Of a stretch of 64,000 bases of DNA, positions 39,839 to 48,973 are shown in pieces. The first letter of the stretch is position 1. Each line of letters begins with the position of its first letter. Position numbers and translations under genes: made by a program. The notes under the pieces are model-generated. The model saw only the letters and a list, made by a program, of their open reading frames with translations, was not told the origin of the DNA and did no database searches. This DNA is from Nitrospirota bacterium (GTDB lineage: Bacteria > Nitrospirota > Nitrospiria > Nitrospirales > Nitrospiraceae): the NCBI GenBank assembly GCA_030682135.1, contig JAUXQT010000043.1:1-64000 (forward strand), written 5' to 3'.

Positions 39839-40879
39839 ATGGCATTTGTATGCGCTCACCCGACATGGCGACGGACCATGCTCTCCTCTCTCATGCTGCT
39901 CGTGGTCGCCTGGATCTTCGTGCCCTCCGCCCCGGCCGCCGATAAAATCACCATCTACTCAGGCCGCTCGGAACGTCTCATCAAACCGGTGCTCGATGCC
40001 TTTACGGCAAGTACCGGAATCCAGATCGAACTGCTGTCCTCCGGCACGACGGAACTGGTCAACCGGCTGAAGGCGGAAGGCGAGCGCACTTCAGCCGACC
40101 TCCTGATCACGAACGACGCTGGCAGCTTGGAGTTGGCACGAACCGCCGGCCTCCTCCGCCCCCTGAACATGCGGGAAGTCGAACGGGCGATTCCCGCGCA
40201 GTTTCGCGCACCGGACAATGCCTGGGTGGGTCTCTCCGGACGATTCTGGATCGTGGTCTACAACACCACGATGGTCAAGCCGGACCAAGTGAAGTCGCTC
40301 CTCGACCTCGCCGATCCAAAATGGAAAGATAAGATTGCGATTCCGAATTCTGGTAGTGAATATCTGCAAGCCGGCGTCTCGGTCATTCGCGCCACGCATG
40401 GCGAGGAGAAGACCAAGCAATTCCTGCAAGGTCTCAAGACCAATGCAGATAGCCAGGTCTACCAAAAAAGCTCACAGATCGTGGATGCCGTGGCCAAGGG
40501 GCAGGTCGCACTGGGCATCGTGAATCACTACTACGTCTATCGTCATCTTGCCACGCAACCCGCCGCGCCGATCGCCGTGCTAATGCCGGACCAGCAGGAA
40601 GGCGGCATGGGGGCGATCATGAATGTCGCCGGTGTCGGCATCGTCAAGTCGACCAAGCACCTCGACAGTGCGAAGTTGCTCGTGGAATTCCTGGTCGCAC
40701 AAGCAGGACAGAAATTGTTTGCCGATCTCGACAAGGAGTACCCCCTCCATGCAGAGGTGAAAGCAGATTCGGCGCTCGTGGACCGGAAGAGTTTCCGTGC
40801 CGCACTCGTCCCCCTCACCAAGTTGGCTGAATTGCGCGAACCGACCCTCACACTGATCGAACAAGTGGGTCTCCGGTAA
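39839..40879 (+). CDS. fbpA: Ferric iron ABC transporter, periplasmic binding protein
   Basis: The 346-residue protein has a signal peptide (L-L-V-V-A-W-I-F-V-P-S-A-P-A-A) and the FbpA/FutA pattern: I-T-I-Y-S-G-R-S-E-R-L-I-K-P near the mature start, D-L-L-I-T-N-D-A-G, G-L-S-G-R-F-W-I-V-V-Y-N-T, and L-G-I-V-N-H-Y-Y, whose tyrosines usually bind Fe(III). It captures ferric iron in the periplasm for the FbpB permease. The ATG at 39839 has AAGGA upstream; one at 39878 is an alternative. The permease gene follows 15 bases later. Confidence 0.93.
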   Translation: MAFVCAHPTWRRTMLSSLMLLVVAWIFVPSAPAADKITIYSGRSERLIKPVLDAFTASTGIQIELLSSGTTELVNRLKAEGERTSADLLITNDAGSLELARTAGLLRPLNMREVERAIPAQFRAPDNAWVGLSGRFWIVVYNTTMVKPDQVKSLLDLADPKWKDKIAIPNSGSEYLQAGVSVIRATHGEEKTKQFLQGLKTNADSQVYQKSSQIVDAVAKGQVALGIVNHYYVYRHLATQPAAPIAVLMPDQQEGGMGAIMNVAGVGIVKSTKHLDSAKLLVEFLVAQAGQKLFADLDKEYPLHAEVKADSALVDRKSFRAALVPLTKLAELREPTLTLIEQVGLR

Positions 40880-40894
40880 TCGAAGGAACCCACC

Positions 40895-42478
40895 GTGAAC
40901 ACGATTCGCCGCCAACTGACGTCGCCACTCCAACTCTTCGCCTTAGCCACAGCAGGCATCATCCTGCTCCCGCTCGGATATGTCACATCACAGGCCCTCT
41001 CCGCCGATCCCGCCGTCTGGAGCCGCTTGTGGGCAACCCGTATCCCCGAGCTCCTGTTCAACACCGTCGCACTCGCTGCCAGCGTGGCAGTCATCACCTT
41101 GTTCCTCGGTGTGTCGACCGCCTGGCTCGTCACTCGTGTGGAATTTCCCGGTCGCAGACTCTGGGAAGGGGCTCTGGTCCTGCCATTGGCGATGCCGACC
41201 TATGTGCTGGCCTACGTCTATTCCTACATCCTTGGGTTCGGCGGTCCCGTCGAGCATGTCTGGCAACTCCTGGCAGGGCATCAGGCCAGGATTTTTTCTC
41301 CTCATAGTTATTGGGGTGCGACGCTGGTCATGGCGCTGGATACCTTTCCCTTCGTCTATCTGCTCAGCCGGAGTGCGCTCCTCAGCATGAACGTGTCCTT
41401 CGAAGAGGTGGCGAGGGCCAGCGGCGTCTCCCGCCTCTCGACCCTCTGGCGCGTCACCCTGCCGCTGATGCGCCCCTCGATCGCTGCCGGTGTCGCGCTC
41501 GTCATTTTATATGTCGTGTCGGACTTCGGCGCGGTGTCGTTGCTGCGTTATCAGACCCTCACCTATGCCGTGTTCCAGCAAATGACCGGCCGGTCCGACA
41601 ATACCGCGGCGAGCATCTTGAGCCTCTTACTGGTCGGGCTGGCGCTAATCTTCCTGATCACGGAACGCTGGTTCCGGCAGAAGAGCCGGTTCTATCAGAC
41701 CACCGGCCGTTACCGGGCTCCGCAGCGGCATCGCTATGGATGGCTCGGTACTCTTGCCGTCACCGGTTATCTCGGACTAATCGTCGGCGCAGCCTTCGCA
41801 CTTCCGGCTTCACTCTTAATTCAATGGAGCCTGTCGCCGGAAGCACAGGCTACCCTCGACAGCCGCTTCTTCGGGTTCGTCTGGAACAGCGGTGTCTTGG
41901 CGGCCAGTGCCGCCACCGGCGGTGTCTTAATCGGCTTGCCGCTCGCCTATCTGGCGAGCCGCCGCCCGACCTTCCTGAATCTGAGCTGCCTCCAAGCTGC
42001 CTATGCCGGCTATGTGCTGCCGGGACCGGTTGCCGCCCTAGCCGTCCTCGTCCTCTTTACCAAACTGGCCCCGGTGTTCTATGGCTCAGTCCTGATCCTG
42101 ATCGTGGCCTACGTGATCCACTTTCTCCCGGCCGGGCTCCAGTCGCTGGAGCCGGCGCTCCAGCAAATTACGCCAAACCTCGAAGAGGTTGCGCGCACGC
42201 TCGGCCTTGGAATGCGTGGGACCTGGCGCCGGGTCACCCTGCCGCTCGTGCGGAACGGATTCGTCGTCGCCTGGGTCTTGATGTTCCTGCAAACGATGAA
42301 GGAGCTGCCCGCAACCCTCTTGTTGCGACCGGTGGGATTCGACACCCTGGCCATTCGCGTCTGGATGGAAGCGAGCGAGGAATATTTTCAACTCGCGGCC
42401 CCTTCGGCACTCTTGATCGTCGTACTGAGTCTTCCGGCATTGGCCTTGTTGGTTTCAAAAGATTGGCGCGCAGCCTAA
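40895..42478 (+). CDS. fbpB: Ferric iron ABC transporter permease
   Basis: The 527-residue membrane protein is a double-length permease with two homologous six-helix halves. Each half has the ABC coupling motif: E-E-V-A-R-A-S-G-V-S-R-L-S-T-L-W-R-V-T-L-P-L in the first and E-E-V-A-R-T-L-G-L-G-M-R-G-T-W-R-R-V-T-L-P-L in the second. This fused form is typical of FbpB/HitB/SfuB. It starts at GTG 40895 and is followed 19 bases later by the ATPase. It moves iron released by FbpA across the inner membrane. Confidence 0.94.
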   Translation: MNTIRRQLTSPLQLFALATAGIILLPLGYVTSQALSADPAVWSRLWATRIPELLFNTVALAASVAVITLFLGVSTAWLVTRVEFPGRRLWEGALVLPLAMPTYVLAYVYSYILGFGGPVEHVWQLLAGHQARIFSPHSYWGATLVMALDTFPFVYLLSRSALLSMNVSFEEVARASGVSRLSTLWRVTLPLMRPSIAAGVALVILYVVSDFGAVSLLRYQTLTYAVFQQMTGRSDNTAASILSLLLVGLALIFLITERWFRQKSRFYQTTGRYRAPQRHRYGWLGTLAVTGYLGLIVGAAFALPASLLIQWSLSPEAQATLDSRFFGFVWNSGVLAASAATGGVLIGLPLAYLASRRPTFLNLSCLQAAYAGYVLPGPVAALAVLVLFTKLAPVFYGSVLILIVAYVIHFLPAGLQSLEPALQQITPNLEEVARTLGLGMRGTWRRVTLPLVRNGFVVAWVLMFLQTMKELPATLLLRPVGFDTLAIRVWMEASEEYFQLAAPSALLIVVLSLPALALLVSKDWRAA

Positions 42479-42497
42479 TAGGAAGGATTGTGATTTC

Positions 42498-43622
42498 GTG
42501 ATCTCAGACCATTCCACCGCACCGAATCCATCCGGGGCGAGCACCGTCCAGGGCAATCTCTTTACACCGGCCTCCTCGGTCTTGGAACTGCGCCATGTGT
42601 CCTGTTCATATGAAACCGGTCGCCCCGCAGTCCAAGAGATTTCCTTCGCGGCACGGGAGGGAGAAATTCTCTGTTTGCTCGGCCCCTCCGGCTGTGGCAA
42701 GACCACAATTCTGCGCGCGATTGCAGGCTTTGAACCGGTTCGTTCAGGCCAGATCTTCTTGTCCGGCCAACTCATGTCGTCCCCGGACGTGATGACCCCC
42801 ACCGAAAACCGGCGGGTCGGCATGGTCTTTCAAGAATACGCACTGTTTCCCCACTTGCGCGTGCAGGATAACATCGCCTTCGGGCTCCAACAGCTCACTC
42901 GAAACATACGTGCCGCGCGGGTCCAGGAAATGCTGAGGCTCACAGGGCTGGAAGGATTCGAGCGACGCTATCCGCATGAACTCTCCGGTGGCCAGCAACA
43001 GCGGGTTGCCCTCGCTCGCGCCCTGGTCCAAAACCCCGTCGTGCTGCTGCTCGATGAGCCCTTCAGCAATCTGGACCCAGACATGGCCGGACGCATGCGC
43101 CAGGAATTACACGAGTTGCTCCGCCGGACGAAAACGACGACCGTGCTCGTCACACATGACCATGACGAGGCGTTTGCCATGGCCGATCGAATCGCCGTGC
43201 TCAACCAAGGGCGCTTGGAGCAATTCGACACCCCGGAAATGATCTACCACATGCCGGCGACGCCGTTCGTGGCCGATTTTGTCGGCCAAGCGGACTTCAT
43301 TCCCGGAACCGTATCCCACGGCATGGTCCAAACCGAACTGGGAGAGTTTCCGGACACGATCGGGTGTAAAGACGACACGACCGTCGTCGTCATGATCAGG
43401 CCGGACGACATTCATCTCGTGCCCACGGAAGGCGCCCGCGCTCGCGTCCTCTCCCGTCAATTCCGCGGCTCGGAGAATCTGTACACGGTCCGCCTCCCCT
43501 CCGGTCAAATCGTCCATAGCAGTCAGAGCTCTACGAGCGTATATCAAGCAGGTACAACCGTAGAGCTTCGTGTCTTGGCGACCCATACGGTGCTTTTTCG
43601 GCAGGAAAAATCCTCTGGCTAG
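42498..43622 (+). CDS. fbpC: Ferric iron ABC transporter ATPase
   Basis: The 374-residue ATPase has Walker A G-P-S-G-C-G-K-T, signature L-S-G-G-Q-Q-Q-R, Walker B L-L-L-L-D-E-P-F, H-loop T-H-D-H-D-E-A, and a C-terminal TOBE-like regulatory region (about 240-370). It powers the FbpB permease. Start is GTG 42498; an N-terminal extension of some 25 residues precedes the core. It closes the fbpABC operon under the Fur-like box at 39801. Confidence 0.94.
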   Translation: MISDHSTAPNPSGASTVQGNLFTPASSVLELRHVSCSYETGRPAVQEISFAAREGEILCLLGPSGCGKTTILRAIAGFEPVRSGQIFLSGQLMSSPDVMTPTENRRVGMVFQEYALFPHLRVQDNIAFGLQQLTRNIRAARVQEMLRLTGLEGFERRYPHELSGGQQQRVALARALVQNPVVLLLDEPFSNLDPDMAGRMRQELHELLRRTKTTTVLVTHDHDEAFAMADRIAVLNQGRLEQFDTPEMIYHMPATPFVADFVGQADFIPGTVSHGMVQTELGEFPDTIGCKDDTTVVVMIRPDDIHLVPTEGARARVLSRQFRGSENLYTVRLPSGQIVHSSQSSTSVYQAGTTVELRVLATHTVLFRQEKSSG

Positions 43623-43752
43623 CGATTGCGGCCAGTCTGACCGAGCACCGGAAGCATTGACAGGCTTTTTCACGATCTGGCATTGATAGATCCTCACGAC
43701 TGGTCCAACCGCACCGGGCCGTGAATCACACAGAGAAAGTGAGACCTCGCGC

Positions 43753-44184
43753 ATGAATGCATTACACAACTTGGTCGATTACGGAATTATCGGCCTCTTA
43801 CTGGCACTCAGCCTCTGGACCGTGGCCGTTGCGGTGGAACGGTGGCTCTTTTACCGCCGTGTCGATCTCGCGCAATACCCCACCAACCTAGGGCTGGAAA
43901 TGGCGCTCACCAAACATCTGGTCATCATCGGCACGGTGGCCGCGAACGCCCCCTACATCGGCTTGCTGGGGACCGTGCTCGGCATCATGCTTACCTTCCA
44001 TACGATGGGAACCTCCGGCACCATGGCGGTCAATGCCATCATGATCGGACTCAGCCTTGCGCTCAAAGCCACGGCGGTCGGACTGCTCGTCGCCATTCCC
44101 TGTGTCGTCATGAACAATGTACTCAGACGGAAAGTGACCGAACTCCTCGCCCAACACAAGGAACGCCATGCAACGAGACATTGA
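43753..44184 (+). CDS. exbB: ExbB-like proton channel of a TonB system
   Basis: The 143-residue protein is a short MotA/TolQ/ExbB family member with three helices: an N-terminal helix (I-I-G-L-L-L-A-L-S-L-W-T), and the conserved core A-P-Y-I-G-L-L-G-T-V-L-G-I-M-L-T-F and A-L-K-A-T-A-V-G-L-L-V-A-I-P. With ExbD it uses the proton gradient to energise TonB. It is shorter than E. coli ExbB but similar to many compact versions. It overlaps exbD by 17 bases. Confidence 0.92.
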   Translation: MNALHNLVDYGIIGLLLALSLWTVAVAVERWLFYRRVDLAQYPTNLGLEMALTKHLVIIGTVAANAPYIGLLGTVLGIMLTFHTMGTSGTMAVNAIMIGLSLALKATAVGLLVAIPCVVMNNVLRRKVTELLAQHKERHATRH

Positions 44185-44542
44185 TCAGATCAACGTCATC
44201 CCCCTTGTGGATGTGATGCTGGTCCTGTTGGTCATCGTGCTGACCACCGCGACCTTCATCAGCAGCGGGCAGATTCCCGTCAATTTAGCGAAAGCGAAAG
44301 AGGTCGGCGATCGCAAAGAAACCCCGGTCGTGATCACCCTCACTGCCGACGGGGCACTGTTTCTCAACGACCATGCCATTCCGGAGGGAGGGCTCCCCAA
44401 TGCCCTGGCCACGGAACCTCGAGCGTCGGCAGTCGTGGTACGGGCAGACAAAGTCACCTTGCTCGAACGATTCGTGTCTGTGGTGGATGAAATACGGGGC
44501 CTGGGGTTTCAACAGGTCAGTCTGGAAGTCATTCGCCTGTGA
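44168..44542 (+). CDS. exbD: ExbD/TolR-family protein
   Basis: The 124-residue protein has a short cytoplasmic start, one membrane helix with the essential aspartate in I-P-L-V-D-V-M-L-V-L-L-V-I (about residue 14) and a periplasmic domain of the ExbD/TolR type (R-A-D-K-V-T-L-L-E-R-F-V-S-V-V-D). It forms the stator-like complex with ExbB and contacts TonB. Its stop overlaps the TonB start as GTGA. Confidence 0.93.
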   Translation: MQRDIDQINVIPLVDVMLVLLVIVLTTATFISSGQIPVNLAKAKEVGDRKETPVVITLTADGALFLNDHAIPEGGLPNALATEPRASAVVVRADKVTLLERFVSVVDEIRGLGFQQVSLEVIRL

Positions 44543-45519
44543 TCGCTGCCGAACCACATCGATCAGGGACCAGGAAAGAAGCGCACAGTCTTGGATGGCT
44601 CGTCTCCATCCTCTTGCACGGTGCCGTGGCGCTCATCGCGCTTATACTGGTGACACAGGCCCAACTCTCGCCCCAGGACGACCCCTTCAAGTGGAACGTC
44701 GCCATGGTGTCGCCGACACAACCGGTGACCGCCACAACATCGCCCCCCCATCAATCCACAGCTCCATCAGTTTCACCTCCACCCCCTACTCCCGCCTCGC
44801 CCCTGCAGCAGAATGTCCCAACACAACCCCTCGCAGCACCTCAGCCCCTTGCGCAACAGACGACTCCATCGATTGCTGAGCGAACGGCCGTCACTCCAAT
44901 GGTTGCAGATCCTCCCGCACCAATGCCACTCGAACCGGCGACGCCCTCACAGTCAGTTGCTCATACGGCACGACCAGTCGAGCCCATCAGACATGAGGCT
45001 GTGGTGCCGAAAACTCCAGAAGCTTCACCGATTCAGAAACCAGCCGAGGAACCGCCAACCGTACCAGTACCATCCGATACACATGCAGCGCCATCGCCCC
45101 CACCCGCCACTCCCGTTTCACCACCGACCCAGGCTGCCACACATTCCCCGATACCAGCGCCTCTGACTGACGCAGCGCCAACGCAGACTGCCGCCAGCGC
45201 TCAGGCACCGGCGAACGCACCGATAAAGCGCGACTATGGCTGGCTTTCTGAAACAATTTTACGGCGGGTAGAAGAGCTGAAGCGTTATCCTGCCTCAGCC
45301 AGGGCGGAGCGAGCTGAAGGAAAAGTCGTGGTGAAAGCCGTGATCAACGAAGACGGAAGCATCGGCGAGATGGAAGTCTTTCAGAGCTCCGGGCATCCCG
45401 TTCTCGACAAGGCCGCGATGGACACCATGAAACAGGCAGCACCTTTTCACTTGCCTCACCCATTGGGCCAACCGCGCATGACCATCAAGATTCCGATGAG
45501 TTATCGATTGGATCGGTAG
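44539..45519 (+). CDS. tonB: TonB-family energy transducer
   Basis: The 326-residue protein has an N-terminal membrane helix beginning with S-x-x-L-H-G-A-V (residues about 21-40), a Pro/Ala/Thr-rich periplasmic linker of roughly 180 residues, and a C-terminal TonB domain (Y-P-A-S-A-R-A-E-R-A-E-G-K-V-V-V-K-A ... I-P-M-S-Y-R-L-D). It carries energy from ExbBD to outer-membrane receptors. The linker is rather long, which would suit a wide periplasm. No TonB-dependent receptor is encoded in this window, so the receptor must be elsewhere. Confidence 0.93.
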   Translation: MIAAEPHRSGTRKEAHSLGWLVSILLHGAVALIALILVTQAQLSPQDDPFKWNVAMVSPTQPVTATTSPPHQSTAPSVSPPPPTPASPLQQNVPTQPLAAPQPLAQQTTPSIAERTAVTPMVADPPAPMPLEPATPSQSVAHTARPVEPIRHEAVVPKTPEASPIQKPAEEPPTVPVPSDTHAAPSPPPATPVSPPTQAATHSPIPAPLTDAAPTQTAASAQAPANAPIKRDYGWLSETILRRVEELKRYPASARAERAEGKVVVKAVINEDGSIGEMEVFQSSGHPVLDKAAMDTMKQAAPFHLPHPLGQPRMTIKIPMSYRLDR

Positions 45520-45551
45520 ACCAAACAGGGAACGGGAAGCACCCTGCCCAT

Positions 45552-45860
45552 TCAACAATCCCGCTGAAGCCAGTCTCTCAGAATCCCTTCTCGATCGAAT
45601 ATCAGCACATAGGCGCGGCAAAAGGATGAGCGGGCCGTACCAGCGTAGCCGGAGTTGGCGCTCCCGCGGTCAAAATACGTCCAGACTACGTGATGATCCA
45701 GCCGCTCCTCAACCTTATGGGGGGAGCCATACCGCTTCGCCACCCGCTCAGCCGTAGCTTCGTTGATGCGATCTTTGAAATAGTGGGTTTCGATCTCCGA
45801 ACAGGCGCCGACTGCCCCTAAGACACAGAGAAGCAGAAGTTGTTGAACGGTCCGCATCAT
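45552..45860 (-). CDS. Small hypothetical lipoprotein next to ApbE
   Basis: The 102-residue protein has a lipoprotein signal (L-G-A-V-G-A-C-S, Cys about residue 20), then a soluble part with R-Y-G-S-P-H-K-V-E-E-R, V-W-T-Y-F-D-R-G-S and a C-terminal Y-V-L-I-F-D-R-E-G-I-L-R-D-W. The pattern resembles small SmpA/BamE-like lipoproteins, but I would not assign it. Its start overlaps the ApbE stop by ATGA, so the two are coupled. Confidence 0.7.
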   Translation of the reverse strand: MMRTVQQLLLLCVLGAVGACSEIETHYFKDRINEATAERVAKRYGSPHKVEERLDHHVVWTYFDRGSANSGYAGTARSSFCRAYVLIFDREGILRDWLQRDC

Positions 45861-46909
45861 TGGCCTTGCCCTCTGCCATCCGATTGCCCTGGAAACCGAA
45901 CCCGGTTATGTAACCCTGATGACAGAAACAGGCGACCATCAGCATCCACGATAATGGCTTCAACATCCGGCAACCGTTCAATGAGCTCCATGCCCCGCTC
46001 CGGCCCCATCACGAAAATGCCCGTATCGAGTCCATCCGCCCAGACCCCTTCTTTGGCGATCACCGTCACACTTTGGCAGCCCCGGGCCGGCTGAAGCGTA
46101 TTCGGATCCAGGATGTGATGATACCGGACCCCGTCACGCTCGAAAAATCGTTCATAGTCGCCCGCCGTTGAAATCGCTTCATCTTCCAAGTCGATATAAA
46201 CAAGAACGGCGCCCTCTTTGCGAGGATGTTGAATGCCGACGGGAAACGTTCTTCCACCCGGCAGCTGTCCGAATGTTTTGATATCCCCCGAGAGCGCCAC
46301 CACTCCCGCCAATGCCCCAGCCTGCTTCATCGCTATGACCGCGTGATCCGCGGCATAACCCTTTCCGATTCCGCCGACATCGATCCGCATGCCCGGTTTT
46401 TCAAGATAGAGAGTCTGTTCGTGCAGATCGGTCCGAACTGCCTGCAGATCCACCAAAGGACGGAGGGCATTCAACTCCGTCTCTGTCGGTATCCGTTGAC
46501 CTTCGGTCACACGCCACGCATCGACGGCCGGACCGATGGCAATATTGAATCCACCACCTGTTATGCCTGCTGCCTGCTTCGCACGCTGGACGACCGTCCA
46601 GGTCTCAAGACTCACCGGAACAGGCTTGATTCCTGCCGAATCATTCACGCGAGAAAGTTCGCTGCTTGGAATCCAGGTGCTCAGAAGTTGCTCAAGCCGC
46701 TTCACTTCTTGGAAACCCGCATTGATTGCGCTGTGGGCAACCAGATCTGTGGGTGCCACAGCCGTAATCGACACGAGCGTTCCCATATGGATCTGCGACC
46801 GCTTCACCACCACGGAAGGAGAACCAGGCGACAGCCCGACGCACCCTGATTCCATTATCAGGACGAGACTGAGGCAGCAAGAGGACACAATTGTTCGAAC
46901 CATCGACAT
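45857..46909 (-). CDS. apbE: FAD:protein FMN transferase (ApbE family) lipoprotein
   Basis: The 350-residue protein has a lipoprotein signal (M-E-S-G-C) and the ApbE fold: M-G-T-L-V-S-I-T near the mature start, A-A-G-I-T-G-G-G-F-N-I-A-I-G-P, D-V-G-G-I-G-K-G-Y-A-A-D, S-T-A-G-D-Y-E-R and T-V-I-A-K-E-G-V-W-A-D-G-L-D-T. ApbE splits FAD and attaches FMN covalently to a Thr/Ser of exported proteins. The ATG at 46909 follows GGAAGGAGG. A likely substrate, the FMN-binding protein at 49414-50100 with S-G-A-T, lies in the same region, so this enzyme probably flavinylates it. Confidence 0.93.
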   Translation of the reverse strand: MSMVRTIVSSCCLSLVLIMESGCVGLSPGSPSVVVKRSQIHMGTLVSITAVAPTDLVAHSAINAGFQEVKRLEQLLSTWIPSSELSRVNDSAGIKPVPVSLETWTVVQRAKQAAGITGGGFNIAIGPAVDAWRVTEGQRIPTETELNALRPLVDLQAVRTDLHEQTLYLEKPGMRIDVGGIGKGYAADHAVIAMKQAGALAGVVALSGDIKTFGQLPGGRTFPVGIQHPRKEGAVLVYIDLEDEAISTAGDYERFFERDGVRYHHILDPNTLQPARGCQSVTVIAKEGVWADGLDTGIFVMGPERGMELIERLPDVEAIIVDADGRLFLSSGLHNRVRFPGQSDGRGQGQ

Positions 46910-47070
46910 GAGCTGCCTCCTTCCAAATCCTGAGCCAGCCAACGAGCAACGAGAGCTCCGACTCACCCGATAAATCGCAAGGGCCACTGAGCCATCATGG
47001 CAGAATTATAGGCAATCTCCCGCAGGAAAGCATGCGTTTCACCCTTCCAAAAATCGTGCGCCCACCCCTC

Positions 47071-47116
47071 TTGACAATCGAGCCCCCATCAGGATATTAA
47101 TAATCGTTCTCAATTT
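47071..47116 (+). promoter_or_regulatory. Promoter with overlapping Fur-like box
   Basis: TTGACA (47071-47076), 18 bases, then TATTAA (47095-47100) form a sigma-70-type promoter. TAATAAT-C-GTTCTCA, overlapping the -10 element, is a 7-1-7 Fur-like site similar to the one at 39801. It would place the zinc-ribbon, porin and FMN genes under iron repression. Confidence 0.55.
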
Positions 47117-47140
47117 CATTTAGATCGATTGGCACGCACA

Positions 47141-47332
47141 ATGATCACAACAAACGCTCCTGCATCACAGACCCATCATAGCGACGAAACACGCTGCGAG
47201 TGCGGACAGCTCATGGCCAAGGTACGGGGGCAAGGCCTCGAGTTGAAATGCAAACGTTGCAAACGGATTGTCGTCATCCCCTTCACGTCCATTGAAGGAT
47301 GGACGGATCTCACGTCTCGCAATGCGTCATGA
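47141..47332 (+). CDS. Com-like zinc-ribbon protein
   Basis: The protein of about 63 residues has four cysteines in R-C-E-C-G-Q-L-M-A-K and L-K-C-K-R-C-K-R-I-V-V, matching the Com zinc-finger family named after the phage Mu translational activator of mom. Such small proteins bind RNA or DNA. It lies directly after a Fur-like promoter and ahead of a porin gene and may adjust expression of that message. The ATG at 47141 is used; an in-frame TTG at 47129 is possible. No strong ribosome-binding site is visible. Confidence 0.6.
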   Translation: MITTNAPASQTHHSDETRCECGQLMAKVRGQGLELKCKRCKRIVVIPFTSIEGWTDLTSRNAS

Positions 47333-47450
47333 TCATGAAAGGAGGCTATCACGCATCTCTCGTGCGAGCAGTCACTATGGAACATCAACACGACCAGAGA
47401 CCGCCGAGTCCCGAGTCAGACCACAACCCTACTCACCGTGGAGGATACCG

Positions 47451-48914
47451 ATGAAGATCCGGTCAATCCTCGGGGCTCTTATCATCGCCAGCTTGCCGGT
47501 CATGCCGGCGTTGGCAGAGAACATGACCCCGGAGGACATTAAGAAGCTCGTCGACGAAGCCGTCAGCAAACGGATGCAGGAACATGAACGCCGGGAAAGC
47601 CCCATGGAACGAGCCATGGAAAAGAAAGAGGGTCAGCCAGGTGCCGTCCAATACCCCACCGCGACCGGACCCATGACCGATATCAGGGTCGAGCGGAAGG
47701 GAGAAGAAAAGGTCGCCCTCGGCTTCGGTTCAACCGGGTCAGGAAAACTGATCTATGCCAAGCCCTTCTTGAGTGCCCCGAAGGCCACCGTCGGTGGCTA
47801 CGCCGACGTCATGTACAACAACCTATCGCGTCAGAACCTGGACAACCCCAGCCGGAACTCCTTCGGTCAGCAGAGGTTGGTGCCCTTTATCTATGCGGAC
47901 ATCACCGACCATATCAAGTTCGCTACGGAAATCGAGATCGAACGGGGTGGAGTCAACGCACCCCAGGGCACTGACGGCTCAATGCAGATCGAGTTCGCGC
48001 AAATCGACTACCTGGTCCATGAGGCTGTCAATCTCCGTGCCGGTATCCTCTTGATGCCGGTGGGCAAATTCAATTTGCTGCACGATTCACCATTGAACGA
48101 CCTCGTAGATCGGCCGATGGTTTCGAGGATTGTCATCCCCAGCACCTGGTTTGAATCGGGCGCCGGCATCTACGGCACCCTCTACCCGTCATCCCAATCC
48201 AAACTGGACTATGAAGTCTATGCGGTCAACGGCATGAGCCAAACCGCTGGCGCTATTACCGACGCGGGAGTGCGAGGCGCGCGGGGCAGCGTTTCCCGCG
48301 ATCGCGACGACAACAAGGCCGTCGTCGGCCGCCTTGCCTTCAGCCCCATGCTCGGGATTGAAGTGGCAGGATCCGGTTATCATGGTGCATACAAGCCCTC
48401 CGCTGGGGCCATCGGGACCGGGCGCATCAGCATCTTCGCGCTCGACTGGACTCTCCAAAAAGGGCCGTTCGAAATCATCGGTGAGTCCGCCTGGTCAAGA
48501 ATCAGCAACAACAACGCAACCGGTACCGCCGGGAGCGGGATCGGGCCAGCCGGCATGCAGGGCTACTACATTCAAGGAAACTACCATTTCATGCCGGACT
48601 TCCTGAAGAAGTGGGCGCCCAGCCATTTCTCAGATGCCTCAACCTTCACGGCGGTTGTGCGCTGGGAACATGTCGATACCGACACCGACGATCGTACTCG
48701 GAACGCGCCGAATACTTTAGGCAATCGGCGGGAACTCGAACGGTTGACGCTCGGAATGAATTTTCGACCGATCGAAGACACCGTGTTCAAGTTCGACTGG
48801 CAATTTAATACTCAGAAGAATGCAACCGGCCTAGTCAACGCTGGAGACCTTGGCAGCGCAAATAGTCCGATGAATGGAAACGGATTCTTAATTCAAGCAG
48901 CGACATACTTCTAG
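47451..48914 (+). CDS. Outer-membrane porin with N-terminal coiled coil
   Basis: The 487-residue protein has a signal peptide (I-A-S-L-P-V-M-P-A-L-A), a short charged helical stretch (E-D-I-K-K-L-V-D-E-A-V-S-K-R-M-Q-E-H), then a long beta-rich region with porin features (G-G-Y-A-D-V-M-Y-N-N, L-V-P-F-I-Y-A-D-I) and a C-terminal A-A-T-Y-F ending in Phe, the usual outer-membrane assembly signal. It resembles OprO/P-like porins. GGAGGATACCG precedes the ATG at 47451. Placement behind a Fur-like box, near ApbE and FMN-binding genes, suggests a role in iron or redox exchange; the solute is unknown. Confidence 0.8.
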   Translation: MKIRSILGALIIASLPVMPALAENMTPEDIKKLVDEAVSKRMQEHERRESPMERAMEKKEGQPGAVQYPTATGPMTDIRVERKGEEKVALGFGSTGSGKLIYAKPFLSAPKATVGGYADVMYNNLSRQNLDNPSRNSFGQQRLVPFIYADITDHIKFATEIEIERGGVNAPQGTDGSMQIEFAQIDYLVHEAVNLRAGILLMPVGKFNLLHDSPLNDLVDRPMVSRIVIPSTWFESGAGIYGTLYPSSQSKLDYEVYAVNGMSQTAGAITDAGVRGARGSVSRDRDDNKAVVGRLAFSPMLGIEVAGSGYHGAYKPSAGAIGTGRISIFALDWTLQKGPFEIIGESAWSRISNNNATGTAGSGIGPAGMQGYYIQGNYHFMPDFLKKWAPSHFSDASTFTAVVRWEHVDTDTDDRTRNAPNTLGNRRELERLTLGMNFRPIEDTVFKFDWQFNTQKNATGLVNAGDLGSANSPMNGNGFLIQAATYF

Positions 48915-48922
48915 GTATCATG

Positions 48923-48953
48923 GGTGCTCCCCACCATCCTGGTGGGGAGCACC
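48923..48953. terminator. Perfect 14-bp hairpin after the porin gene
   Basis: GGTGCTCCCCACCA, loop TCC, TGGTGGGGAGCACC. It follows the porin stop by nine bases. Without a T-run it may be a partial terminator that lowers expression of the lipoprotein/FMN genes or protects the porin message. Confidence 0.6.
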
Positions 48954-48973
48954 GGACAGGGATTGAGGTTTTC

